From NCBI GenBank assembly GCA_944990035.1, contig CALYLX010000034.1, forward strand, positions 744,001 through 808,000: a stretch of 64,000 nt of DNA. The letters are read 5' to 3'. The DNA comes from Clitopilus passeckerianus (taxonomy: Eukaryota; Basidiomycota; Agaricomycetes; Agaricales; Entolomataceae). The notes beneath the pieces are model-generated. The model was not told the DNA's origin and searched no databases. It worked only from the letters and a program-made list of their open reading frames with translations. Of the stretch, positions 8,239 through 18,573 are shown in pieces; within the stretch, counting starts at the first letter, position 1, and every line of letters begins with the position of its first letter. Both the position numbers and the translations under genes were made by a program.

Positions 8239-9430
8239 AGATTCCATCTCGCTTGTCGTCGGTTCAACTTCCGGGCTTCTCGGAAGTATGTGAGGTTTTT
8301 GTGATCGGATAGAATCACGACTGAATGTTGGGATCCATGGAAGTAGTGTCGCCAGGTTTCTAATGCGCGGATAATGCCTAGAAGTTCTCGGTCGTAGATT
8401 TCATAGTTCCGTTCTGTTTCCGAGAACGATTTAGATATGAAACCACATGGGTGCCATGATCCGTTGGCGTCACGTTGTGGTAGGACTGCTCCTGTTGCAT
8501 GCTTTGAGGCGTCGCTTTCCACCACAAATGGCTTCGTGGGGTCAGGCATCAGCAACACAGGCGCTTCCAGGAATTTGTCTTTCAGGGTAGTGAAAGCTTT
8601 GTGACATTCATTGGTCCATTCCCACCTCTTGTCTTTCTTGGTGAGTTCGTTCAGCGGTTTGGCAATTTCCGCATATTTTCCGATGAACCTGCGGTAAAAG
8701 TTTCCGAATCCTAGGAATGATCGGACTTCCTTTACTGTAGTTGGCGTAGGCCAGTCGCGCATCCCTGCAAGTTTGACAGGGTCCATGGAGATCTTGTTTG
8801 GTTCAATGATGAACCCGAGGTATTCCACTCTTGTGGTGTCAAATTGGCATTTCTCTGCTTTGAGGTAGAGATCGTTGTCTTGTAGTCTTTGTAAGACTCT
8901 GCGTGTGCGTTCTCGGTGTTTTTCTGGATCATTGGAGAAGATGAGGATGTCGTCCATGTAGATGATGACCCATCCTTTGTCTATCATGTCTCGGAAAAGG
9001 TGGTTCATCATTGCTTGGAAGGTACCGGGTGAGTTCATTAGTCCAAAGAACATCACCATTGGTTCAAATAACCCTCGGTTGGTCTTGAACGCTGCTTTCC
9101 ATTGGTCACCATCTTTGATGCGGATATTGTGATATCCCCATCGAATATCGAGTTTGGTGAAGACAGTTGCTCCTTTGAGTTTATCGATGAGTTCGCTAGC
9201 CAGCGGTAAGGGTAAGCGTTAGGTATTGTTCCTTCGTTGAGTCGTCGGTAATCCTGACATGGTCTTAGGGCTTCCGAGTCTTTCTTTGCAACGAAGAAGA
9301 ACGGAGATGCTTGTGGGGAGTTGGATTCTCGGATGTATCCTTTGGCTAGATTTTCCTTGAGAAACTCGTCGAGTTTTTCTTGCTCTAAGGGCTGAGCGGA
9401 TAGACCTTGCAGTCTTTTGGCACAAAATCT
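8239..9430 (-). pseudogene. Reverse transcriptase and RNase H (element A pol, middle part)
   Basis: On the minus strand the RT N-terminal region (9425-9200) is in one frame (motif around [15 protein letters not shown]). After a one-base slip near 9200 the rest follows: [16 protein letters not shown], then [15 protein letters not shown], then the polymerase active site [11 protein letters not shown] at about 8965-8930, then the thumb [13 protein letters not shown]. RNase H follows with [16 protein letters not shown] and the SDHKNLTYF motif near 8310-8280. The solo LTR cuts the coding sequence, which resumes at 7747-7397 (HTPGAKMIQSDALSQRPD). Confidence 0.88.
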
Positions 9431-9440
9431 GTCTTCAGAT

Positions 9441-10355
9441 CTATGGCGTGATCCCAGGGTCGGCTTGGTGGGAATCGTTCGGATGCTGCTTTCTCAAAGA
9501 CTTTTCTGTAGTCTTGAAGATAGTCGGGATGATTTCGTCAAGGGATTTCTTTGGTTCCTTATCTTCTCGTTTATGTTCCAGAGCTTGCGAAATTGATGTT
9601 TTCGCACGTATCCACACCTGCTGTGTGTGGTGTCTGGTTGCTGGATGGTGTGTTACCACCGTCTGTCGTATTGTGGTAGTTGGCCTGATTGGCCCGCATA
9701 CAAGTAATCCTCTGTGTGTTCCTGCGTAAGTGGGGTTCCTCCTTGGTGAATATTCCGACTGCCGGTTCGTTCTGGCAGTATGCGATGAGAAAATCTTCAT
9801 TGATCTCTTCTCCGTCTTCGACTATTCGGAAATAGTCGCTAAGTCCTTCTGATTTTCCGGATTCTCTTCGGAACAATCAGGTGCTGGGGTAGGTGGCGTG
9901 TTTTCCTCTAGTAGTTGTTCTCGGATGGCTCTCATCCGCTTGATGTCTACTGCTCGCATCAATGTTTGCGACAGTCGTTGGGTAATGCGTGATTCATCGA
10001 TTTCGAGTGTGCCGTCGCTCCACGATATGATTGGATCCACCCGTTTTAGCCAGGGTAATCCAAAAATCAGGTGGTCTTTCCCGAGTCCAGTGACAAAACA
10101 TCTTTCCTTGATAATGGCTGTCCCTATCTTGGCAATAACCCAGGTAAAGTGGGTAATAGTTCCTTGTTTGTTTAGGGTGCCATCAACATTTCGTGCTGTA
10201 ATCGGTTGTCGGAGTGGGAGTAGCGGGAGGTGATGTGTCTTGGCAAAGACGGAGTCAATAAATGACCCTTGCGCTCCAGAGTCAATGAGAGCTTTTGTGC
10301 CGGCGATTGTTGTATTTCCATCTAGAGGGTCTTGTAGAGAGATTGGGATACGCAT
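9441..10355 (-). pseudogene. Retropepsin-like protease and linker (element A pol, 5' part)
   Basis: The frame 10355-9822 holds an aspartic protease with active-site motif ALIDSGAQGSFID (about 10275-10235) and the downstream hydrophobic-glycine segment LIFGLPWLKRVDP. After its stop, 9876-9441 continues as linker in shifted frames (for example EDGEEINEDFLIAY at about 9820), so a frameshift near 9830-9860 separates protease and RT. The domain sits between gag and RT as in all Ty3/gypsy elements. Confidence 0.8.
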
Positions 10356-10444
10356 AGATTCAGCATAAAAATCAGTAGCTACAAGTACACTGGAAATATC
10401 AATCGGGCGAGGAAGTACTGATGTCGGCTTTGCAGTCTTCCTCT

Positions 10445-11372
10445 TTAAAAACCCTCAGCCTCTGCTTCGGTGTAGAATTCAGCGGCTTCTTCTTGGGGCA
10501 TGTCAGCTAGGACTGCTCTGACATATTTGATCAACTCAGCTCCCTTCTCAGGTTTCTTGTGGAATCGGCTGTCGTTGTTGCTAGGGTAGGTTTTTCCAAA
10601 ATTCTTCCTTTGAAGACATTGTTGGATTGTGTGACCTTTCTTGGAGCAATAGTAGCACAAGTTGTTCTTCTTGTGATGTTCTCTTTCCTCCTGGGTGAGG
10701 CGGCGTTTGGGTGGATCAGTGGTGAAACGATCAACATCCATAGCCATTGGGTCTCGGGCTCCAGTAGGTGTTTTGTAAGCATCTTTGACCATATCAGATG
10801 TCTTGATGATACGGGTATGTCCCATGATTGTCTTAGCACGTCGCCAGTTGTTGTCAAACTGGACAGCTTTCTTGACCCAATCATTGAATGTGGTAGGAGG
10901 GGAGTCGGAAAAGAGAATTTTCTCGGAGTTTGGGAGTAAGTCTTTCCATGAAGATCTCGATCTTTGCAGTGTCACCGCTGAGATCGGTTCGTGCAAGAAT
11001 ATTCTTGAAGACGGTGACAAATTCGTCAGCTGTCCCATCCTGTCGTAAGGCTTTGAGTTGGAGAAGTGCGGCAGCTTTGTCGTCGGTAGGGGAAAAGGCT
11101 TCTTTGAATTGGCTGATAAATTCAGCGTAGGTGGCTTTCCTTTCAGCTGCTGAGTATTTATCGTGAAATTCTAATCCCCATGCTGCTGCAGTTCCTTTTT
11201 TGAGGAAGGATAGGGCGATGCGAATCTTCTTGTCATCTTCGAGTTGGTTGAGGTTGTTTAGGATGAGATAGTCTTCAAGTTCCTGAATGAACTTTCTGGT
11301 CTTGGATCGGTCTCCGGAGAACGTTTGGGGTTTTGCTCCAATGTCCTTCTTGTTGTTGTTGTCTTGTGACAT
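10445..11372 (-). pseudogene. gag of element A, with one frameshift
   Basis: The ATG at 11372 (MSQDNNNKKDIG) aligns with the element B gag ATG at 13277. The capsid part has the typical retrotransposon gag pattern (FSGDRSKTRKFIQELEDYL..., ALSFLKKGTAAAWG). A frameshift near 10900-10930 moves the C-terminal part to another frame. That part holds the zinc knuckle CYYCSKKGHTIQQC (C-X2-C-X4-H-X4-C, about 10660-10615), which binds RNA during particle assembly. The end is acidic. The reading frame is also open far upstream of the ATG (see 11373-11925). Confidence 0.82.
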
Positions 11373-11925
11373 TTCGTAGTCGAAATCAAAATCGGTCTCT
11401 GGTTCAATTGTTTCTGCACTGGGGCGCTCCTCTGGCTCAGCTGTGGGGCTCTCCTCTAGCTGTTGTTGTACTTGGTGTTCTTCTTCTTCCTCTTCGGGCA
11501 AGACAGAAGCGCTGGTAGACGGGACTAGTGATGGGTTCCTGGATATTGCTGTGGGTAATGGTGCGAAGCGTCGCTGTTCCTCCTCGTCTACTTCAATGTC
11601 GTGTTCTCGTTGGGCTCGGACAATAGCAGGGGTCTTATGAGGTCGTTTAGGGGTAGGGAAGTCTAGAGCGTGGAAGTGTCTGTTTTCAACGGCAACGGTG
11701 GTGAATGTGAATTTGCCAAGGGAGAGAGAGGCGTAGCACCAGCGGTTATTGTTGTGATTAAAACCACAGTAGCTTCCGTTGGTGAACTTGTAGACGTTGT
11801 TGGTTCCTTCTACTAGAGTGGTATTTCGTGGCGAGTGGTCTGCCCTGTGTACGACCGTGGTGACTGAGTGGTAGCCGCAACGGCAATCGGCCTGTTGCGT
11901 GCTTCTGCTGTGTTGTCGTGGGGTG
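11373..11925 (-). other. AUG-less reading frame upstream of gag, conserved between elements A and B
   Basis: The gag frame stays open for about 550 bp upstream of its ATG, back to a TAG near 11928, without any in-frame ATG. Its translation contains GTNNV...NHNNNRWCYA...GKFTF (about 11815-11690). Element B has a similar segment, GTANV...DHNTNRWRHL...KFQF (about 13560-13430), in the equivalent place. The shared residues suggest the segment was once translated, as a gag extension from a non-AUG start or through splicing. In element B a TAG at 13374-13376 separates it from gag. Confidence 0.4.
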
Positions 11926-11951
11926 CGCTAACAATGAGCGGGCCTTCTGAA

Positions 11952-11962
11952 CAGCTTGACCT
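11952..11962 (-). promoter_or_regulatory. Primer-binding site complementary to the element's own RNA start
   Basis: On the element's sense (minus) strand AGGTCAAGCTG follows the 5' LTR after one base. It is the exact reverse complement of CAGCTTGACCT, which lies in the LTR about 31 bp downstream of the TATA box (740-750 in the left copy; 12132-12122 in this LTR). An 11-nt match between the mRNA 5' end and this site is the signature of self-primed reverse transcription in Tf1/sushi elements. I see no tRNA-type TGG... primer site. Confidence 0.75.
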
Positions 11963-11963
11963 T

Positions 11964-12437
11964 TGTTAAGGCAGAGCCTAACAACTTAGGTAATACTGTT
12001 CGATGTCTTTGATAAACAAAGACAGAGATTTGTCAGCAGCTGCGGCTGTACTGACGACCTGGTGAGATTGACGGCAAGAGACTTAAAGGCGAAGAGAACT
12101 AAGCAGTTAGGTAGATTGCCTAGGTCAAGCTGAGGAGCCTTGACCAAATGGTACAGGTTTATATACCTATCTAGTAGTTCTAAATATAGTGCATGCGCAG
12201 CATGCTGAGTAAGTAATGAGTCATGCACAGCATGATGAGTAAGTACATGAGTCAGTATGACTCGATGTGAGTCAGAAAGAGTCAGATAAGGTATAAGTCT
12301 CTCACGATCGTGAGAGATGCGGAGTAAGCATGGAAAAAGGTGAAAAATGCGCAGTGATGCGCAGCATATGTGAGTAATCGTGCATAGGTAAGCGGGCCGG
12401 GGTATGTAAGGAGAAACATGTAAGCAAAATCATAACA
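11964..12437 (-). repeat. LTR of family A: 5' LTR of element A
   Basis: A 474-bp family A LTR with TGTTA/TAACA ends and a few short deletions relative to other copies (for example in the region corresponding to the RNA leader near 12000). It precedes the primer site and gag in the element's direction. Its outer flank joins directly to the element B gag fragment at 12438, so element A or its LTR has truncated element B here. Confidence 0.92.
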
Positions 12438-13607
12438 CTTCCAGTGCTCTGATGGTCCAGACAAGATCATTGATGTTTTTCTTGCCGTAAGAGTTGGTGC
12501 TAGTGGATTGCTTTTCTCTTCTGCGTTCCAGGCATTCTCGAGAGCGATATTCTTTCTTGAAGCAACGGAAGCATTTCCCTTCCTTCATTAACTCTTTTCT
12601 TTTTTCAAAGGATAAGGCGTCAATATCCATAGTTTTTGGGTCTGCCGTGGTATGGGTGTTGCGGGAGTTTGCATGGGCAATAGGGGGAAGTCCTCTGTTG
12701 CGGCGGATGACATTCTGTCCTCGACGCCATTGTGCATCAAATCGAGTGGCATGGTCATACCATCCATCGATTGTTGTGGGAAGAGTGGGGAGGTTATAGA
12801 TCTTTTCGATGATCTTGGAGTTGAGTTCTTTCTGAAAGAATTCAATTTTTGCCTTTTCATCGGAAATTCCCGAGACAGCAATAAGGACTTTAAATTGAGA
12901 GATGTAATCATCAATTTGTTCTTTCTGGGTGAGAGCGTCTAAAGACCAAATGCTTGTCCTTCTTCATCTACTGGGAAAAAGGTGTTGACGAATTCTTTTT
13001 CGAACTGTTTGAAGTCAGGAAAGATAATATCATTATCTTTGGCACTGTAGTTCTGGCAGAAAGATCGTTTCCATGCCAAGGCGGTTCCCTTTTTCAAAAA
13101 GGAAAGTGCAAAGGCAATCTGTTTATTGTTGTCGTCATAGATGTGTTGATTCAGGGTCAGGTACATCTTGACTTCCAACAACCAAACTTCAGCGTTTCTT
13201 TGGTCACCATCATATTCGAATGGTTGTCCGATTCGGAGTTTGGCAAGTTTCTTTGTTTCAGAGTTGTTGTGAGCCATTGTTTGCTGTTCTTGTCTCAGAG
13301 TTTGCGTGGGTGTCGGAATGTAGGTTGGTCTGTGGAGTTCTGATTCTGTTTCTAATTCCAATTCAGGGTCTGTCTATGGTTCGGGTTCGGGGGTAGTTAC
13401 TTCGGTGAAGTAAGAGTTGTTGAGGTTAGCGCCAAATTGAAATTTGTGCGGGTCTTCTTCTTTCGGTACCAAGTGTCTCCACCTGTTTGTGTTGTGATCG
13501 AACTCCGCGTAAGTACTGTCGTCGAGTTGTACTACGTTGGCTGTTCCTGTGGGAGTTGAAGCGTTCGGTGGTCTTGAGAGAGATGTGGTTTCAGTGAGTT
13601 CCTGCAA
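12438..13607 (-). pseudogene. gag fragment of element B, truncated by the element A LTR
   Basis: The gag ATG is at 13277 (MAHNNSETKK), with an AUG-less upstream frame to about 13607. The capsid segment (KMYLTLNQHIYDDNNKQIAF, ALSFLKKGTALAWK) is in one frame to 12939. After a frameshift it continues (LPTTIDGWYDHATRFDAQWR) to a degenerate zinc knuckle CFRCFKKEYRSREC near 12590-12550, in which the usual histidine is tyrosine. It ends abruptly at 12438 where the element A 5' LTR begins; pol is not seen. The sequence is clearly diverged from element A gag, so B is a separate family. Confidence 0.8.
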
Positions 13608-13678
13608 AAGTGGTGTACCTCTTGCAGTCGGGTGGTTGGTGGTTGTGGCCTACACTTGCGATGAGCGGGCTATCAGAT

Positions 13679-13689
13679 CAGCTTGACCT
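13679..13689 (-). promoter_or_regulatory. Primer-binding site of element B, self-complementary type
   Basis: AGGTCAAGCTG on the minus strand, two bases inside the element B 5' LTR. The family B LTR contains the exact complement CAGCTTGACCT at 15424-15434, 34 bp downstream of its TATA box start at 15390. The same pairing thus exists in two diverged LTR families, which argues that it is functional and not chance. Confidence 0.72.
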
Positions 13690-13691
13690 TT

Positions 13692-14153
13692 TGTTAAGCT
13701 AGTATCGCTACTTGCTTAAACAAGTATCAAGGGTTCAACTGCTTAGTCTTCTACCAGCCTTTGTAGAGACGAGCGAGAGTAATTGAGCAAGTTGAAGTTA
13801 AAGCAAATAGCGATGTATAGGCTTTTAGGTCAAGCTGGAGAAGCAAGACCAAAAGCGTGAAAGTATTTATACAAGGCTGGTAGGGCTAAGGGTTGGGCAT
13901 TGCGCAGCAATGCTGTGTAAGTAAAAATAGGTATGACTCAGAGTGAGTTGGGGTAAGAGTCACTATGAGTCACAATAAGTAAATATAGTACAAGTATCTC
14001 ACGATCGTGAGAATACTGAGTAATCAATGTAAGAAAGATGAGTAATTTGCAGCATTGTAAGGTAATCAAGTAGGGGTAAGCGGGCCAAAGTAGTAACAGT
14101 GAATTAGTAAGAGGAAAAAAGAGTCCGGGTGCATATCCAAGGTAACTGTAACA
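13692..14153 (-). repeat. LTR of family B (5' LTR of the minus-strand element B)
   Basis: A 462-bp LTR with TGTTA/TAACA ends (sense TGTTACAGTTACC...CTTAACA). It has the 16-bp palindrome TCTCACGATCGTGAGA, TGACTCA-type sites and a TATA box like family A, but overall it is clearly diverged. It is followed in its own direction by the primer site and gag fragment. The second copy at 15105-15569 points the opposite way. Confidence 0.9.
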
Positions 14154-15104
14154 CACCACAGTAATCCACTGAACAAACAAACTTCTCTTATAATGCCTTC
14201 CAATGTCTCCTCCTACGATCGCACCATCATCCTTAATACCTTCAAATCTGATTCCGCTATTACAGCGCTCCGTACGAACATGGCCTGGAGCAGGGACGAT
14301 AACCCTCTCACTGCTGTGGGGGAACAGGGATCCCTCTACCAAGATCAACAAACCGAAACCCAAAACGAAGTGGCTCATCTCCGCCCCCAATTTTTGAAGA
14401 CCACTGAAGAGCTTGATAGCCTTCTTGACAAAATTGACTGACAAACAGAGGAGACGCTCACCGACCTCTTCCTCGCTACCAGAGGTACAGCCTTTCTTGA
14501 TCAGTTCTATCCTGAACGAGAACACTGGTTCAAAAACCCGGAAGAGACAGATTTCAAAACCCTTGCCTCCAATCCCTGGGGGCCTGAAGAAGAACAAGAA
14601 CAAGACGAACCCACATTTCTCACACCACGTCAGGTTTGTGGAACCTTATGAGAATTCCCCCCAACTATCAACTTAGAAACCGCTGCAAAAATCAAATATA
14701 ACCCATTCGTCAAGACCAACCAAGAACAAGACAATGACAAAGAGAACATCGACCCCAATGTCAAGACCAACAACACCCTACCTCTCCGCATTCGAAAGTC
14801 CACCGGAGTCAGATTCGCCAACTCTGGTGAACCCTCTTCCTTAACAATCTCGTCCCAGAAGACGCTGCGTACCGGATACCTTGCCAACCAACCAATTCCA
14901 CCGCAATGGTTCAGATGTTACATCTGTGGAGGCAGACATTGACAATGTCATTGCTTTCATTTTGTTTGTCATCTGTGTCATTGTCGCGGCCCAGGCCATT
15001 ACCCGGTTAAATGCCCACAATGCTACTAGAAGAACATAGACCACCATTTCTGGGGCAAAAGGAAGAATTAAAGTCGGGTGACTTCAACGCTAGCAAGAGG
15101 GTAA
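14154..15104 (+). pseudogene. 3' module of a plus-strand element B, decayed
   Basis: Homologous to the element A 3' module. An ATG at 14193 opens an 82-residue ORF that ends at TGA 14439-14441. The same frame continues with conserved residues to a TGA near 14650. The overlapping frame with the PLPPIPGGL motif is broken near 14397-14413. The membrane-protein frame starts at 14758 and has a TAA where element A has CGA, so this copy is inactive. It keeps the hydrophobic segment (VIAFILFVICVIVAAQAI) before the end near 15040. A purine-rich AAGAGGGTAA at 15095-15104 precedes the LTR. Confidence 0.65.
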
Positions 15105-15569
15105 TGTTACAGTTACCTTGGATACGCACCCAGACTTGTTTTCCCTTCTTACTAATTTGCTGTTACTACTTTGACCCGCTTATATTTACTTGATTACTCT
15201 ACAGTGCTGCGCATTACTCATCCCTTTTTACATTGATTATTCAGTATTCTCACGATCGTGAGATACTTGTACTATATTTACTCACCATGACTCATAGTGA
15301 CTCTTACCCCCAACTCACTCTGAGTCATACTTATTTTTACTTTTACAGCATTGCTGCGCAATGCCCAACCCTTAGCTCTATCAGTCTTGTATAAATACTT
15401 TCATGCTTTTGGTCTTGCTTCCCCAGCTTGACCTAAAAGCCTATACATTGCTATTTGCTTTAACTTTGATTTGTTCAATTACTCTCGCTCGTCTCTACAA
15501 AGGCTGGTAGAAGACTAAGCAGCTGAACTCTTGATACTTGTTTAAGTGAGTAGTGATACTAGCTTAGCA
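15105..15569 (+). repeat. LTR of family B (3' LTR of the plus-strand element B remnant)
   Basis: A 465-bp LTR starting TGTTACAGTT and ending CTTAGCA, one base away from the canonical CTTAACA. It contains the 16-bp palindrome at 15248-15263, TGACTCA at 15288-15294, TGAGTCA at 15321-15327, TATAAATA at 15390-15397 and the predicted RNA start CAGCTTGACCT at 15424-15434. It marks the right end of the retroelement nest. Confidence 0.9.
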
Positions 15570-18500
15570 GATTTCAGTGTATATAGATATACATAAGTGT
15601 ATTACTGTCTTCTAATTGTATTTAGGGGGTATTAGCCTTGATGCTTGAGGTAAAAGTGAACTTCCAGAGTCTTGTCTTGTGGAAGGTTGGGCAGATGTGG
15701 GCTTGTGCTTTGATGTTGGAGCAGATTTTGGAGTCTTCACGGACAGGTAGACATTCTGAATAGTCTAGAAGCAATATAGATCAGTGAGAGTACAAAAAAA
15801 TGATCATTGAATGCACTTTTGAGGTTGCCTGCCTGCACCAGGTCTCCTCTAATCCAAACCCCTACCTCTCACTCCCAAAAGCAGTTTTGACGTGTTTTCT
15901 TGCTCCTTGCATTGTATCTTGCTATTTCCCAGTGTCTCGTGTTATTTCAACACATTTTGCGCACCTGAGGAGGTAGTGAAGACGGGTTGTTGTTGTCGAG
16001 TTGGCAATTTAAGCAGCACTTTGCTATGTTCCCACGGCTATTCTGCAGATACATGCTTGCAATTTCAGTCATGTTTCTTTGTAGTTTCACGGGCTTTTTT
16101 GTATGGTAGAATGCTCATTAAAGTAGCAGCCACGTCAGCTATATATGTATGCAGAAAATCTAGTCTCTATCCCTGCCAGAAGCCAAGGATGGAGCAAGGG
16201 TAGCAGAACCACCACCCTCACCCTTACCCTTGGCCTACCCTTGGCCAAACCCTCGGGATGATGGCTACCCTGCTAAGCCCTAACTGAAGCTCCAAGAGTT
16301 GATAATTCATTGCCATAGGTATATTCTTGTTGAGATTCAACGTTGGCTCAGAATTTCGGGATGTTCAATGCAGACTGTTTAGAGATCAGCCAGGAACAGC
16401 CTCACACACTGAGAATATGATGAATGATGAGTATTCAAGTGATGATGGTCAGTATGAGACCCATATCATGCTCAGATAGTAAACCACACACATATGCAGA
16501 TATATGTAGTCTTCTGAACATAGATTGAGTATAAACACTTCATTTTCAGTATTTTGTTTGAGGGGGTACATAGTTACTTTCCAGGCCTTCTTGCCATTTC
16601 ACCCAATTGAGTGGCCTCATAGTCATTTTTGCTTTGAAACTTGAATGAACTGGCAGATAGATTTGTCATGTCAGCATGTGAGCTAAATTTAGACCTTCAG
16701 GAGAGAACAGATGTAGATTTGGTCCTGGTTAGACCTGCTGCTTGCACAAAATTGTGTTCAGTGTTGAATTCTGAGCTGAACGCTTCATGCAACCATGAAG
16801 GTTGAGATCAAGTTATAAAGTGCATGGGAATATTTCCCAATTACAGTTCCTCCTGGTTTCTTGAACACCTTGTATCAGATTCACGGCAGGACTCTTTTTT
16901 ACTTGGGGTTGGTGACCTGAGTTGCAAAATTCAATCCAGTTGACTAGTGATTAATTGTCTCGGAATAAACCACAGTATGATCTCTATTAACACCACATTA
17001 ATACAACTGCCCATACAGGAGGATCTATCAGGCTGCGTGCATTGTTCTCAAGTATGTATGTATTGGTAAAACAATTGTCAAAGAAGGGCCACCTTATGAG
17101 AATCCTTACCCCGAGGGCAGAAGCAGTGCTGAACCGTTGGCTCTTCCAAATGGATGATGGCCCACAGGTCACCAACTTCCAACACATAGACTTCTTTTAA
17201 GCTCGATAGGACCCTATCCAAAGAGGTCACACTAGACGGTATACCTACAACCCAGCAAGAGAATGTCATTCCTTTCACAACAAGGAAGAACTGAGGCATC
17301 TTAGAATCATTCAATGCATGAGGCTATCCTGTAGATTGAAGTGCAATCTGTCAACTTCCTCTGTATTAAGGCTTTGTTAGCCCTTTACCTAAAAAACGCT
17401 GGAGATGAAAATAGAAAGAGCATTGCACCCAATGATACAGCACTCTCTGAGACTACAGAAAGGCAGTAGGCATCGATGGAAAGTTGGTCAAAAACCTCTA
17501 GGGCTCAGATAGAATTCGGTGTACTAGCTGCTTGGCAGTGCTGTAAGTGTCTCCAAAGAATAATTCCGGCTCGATTAGCCAGTTATTCTCATATTCAGAG
17601 CCACCAAGTTTCCAGATTTGTTGAGACATAGTCTCTCAAATTGCAATGCTTTGGAAGGAGTTGAACCCTGGAAATGACGCATTTAATTGGGTTAAATGGT
17701 ATCAAATACTGTGCTCAATCACACAACAGGCCACTCTGCACCAGAATTGTCATAGCTCAACACTGGCCCAACCTGGCCTTCCAGGATTTTTTGTGTAGAT
17801 GGCGATCTGTCTTGAGTATGCCATGGTGCAGCAACGGTGTCCCAGAAAAAACAGTAGGAATTCAGAAAAAACAGATGCCAAAAAGATTGCCAAATCCAGC
17901 AATGCAGGGTAACAGGCCACTTGCATTTCATAGCTCAAATTGTTTTGTAGCACTAGCCTCTCTGTATTGTAATATGTTCTATGGAAGAATACAAGAATAT
18001 GTGAAATTGCTCGGGATTGTAATAAGTGGCAAAGGCTGCCAAAAAGGGGAGCTGGATTTGGAATGCATAGGCGGGAATAGAGATTTTTGGCAATAAATCA
18101 GAGGGAGAATCACCAATGGCTGGGATATCAATGCTATTTTGAGTTTCATTAGTGTCTGGCAAGCTAAGGTCAAGTTTTGTAGCAGCTTACACTGGCCCTC
18201 GGTGCTGTATGTCTCTCCCAGGGCGGCTGAGTCATCGGCTGGGCAGGCCAAATCTAGGCGGGTCACAGTGTCCCGCTTGGTCCCATTCTCAATGTGTCGA
18301 GCTTGTCGCCCGATTCTTGCTGGAATGTGTAGCCCCCATATGACACTCCAGAATGCGGTATTGAGTTGGCTACCCCATGCTGTGGTTGTCGAGAAAATGT
18401 GGATTGACCCGTTACATGGTGTGGCCCGTTACGTGATCCACAACAGTAATGTGGGAACGAACTTCCTTTTCCAGTTTTTACTTGACATCATCATCACTGG

Positions 18501-18573
18501 CACAAATGTGCTCGCTGTATCGCCAAGGCCGACGTCGAGAAAGGCTCCGAGCTCACCGTTTCCACCGACGACC
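15570..18573. other. 3.0 kb without a supportable gene
   Basis: Open frames of up to about 200 codons exist (for example 17674-18096 and 18139-18573, plus strand), but they lack recognisable domains, splice-consistent extensions or homologous-looking motifs. A short CCCTTACCCTTGGCC-type repeat occurs near 16215-16250. It is probably the promoter and upstream spacer of the gene at 18574, plus diverged repeat debris. Confidence 0.6.

Larger units (their letters stand above)
4719..12437 (-). mobile_element. Element A: decayed Ty3/gypsy chromovirus, Tf1/sushi-like self-priming type
   Basis: Order on the minus strand: 5' LTR (12437-11964), primer site (11962-11952), upstream AUG-less frame, gag (11372-10445), protease (10355-9822), RT and RNase H (about 9430-8239), connection (7747-7397), integrase with C-terminal chromodomain (7454-6167), 3' module (6106-5269), polypurine tract, 3' LTR (5203-4719). 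The gene order protease-RT-RNase H-integrase and the chromodomain identify a chromovirus. Frames are broken in gag (near 10900-10930), RT (near 9200) and integrase (near 7010 and 7450), and a solo LTR interrupts RNase H. The copy is therefore not autonomous. Without the solo LTR it is about 7.2 kb. Confidence 0.88.

Noticed and set aside
13692..15569. DNA transposon with 460-bp terminal inverted repeats
   Set aside because: The inverted ends are LTRs with TG...CA termini, TATA boxes and polypurine or primer sites on the correct sides, and no transposase is present.
18139..18573. Upstream coding extension of the MDR gene
   Set aside because: The frame is open, but composition is poor, and the ATG at 18574 has a good context and starts the protein-like part.
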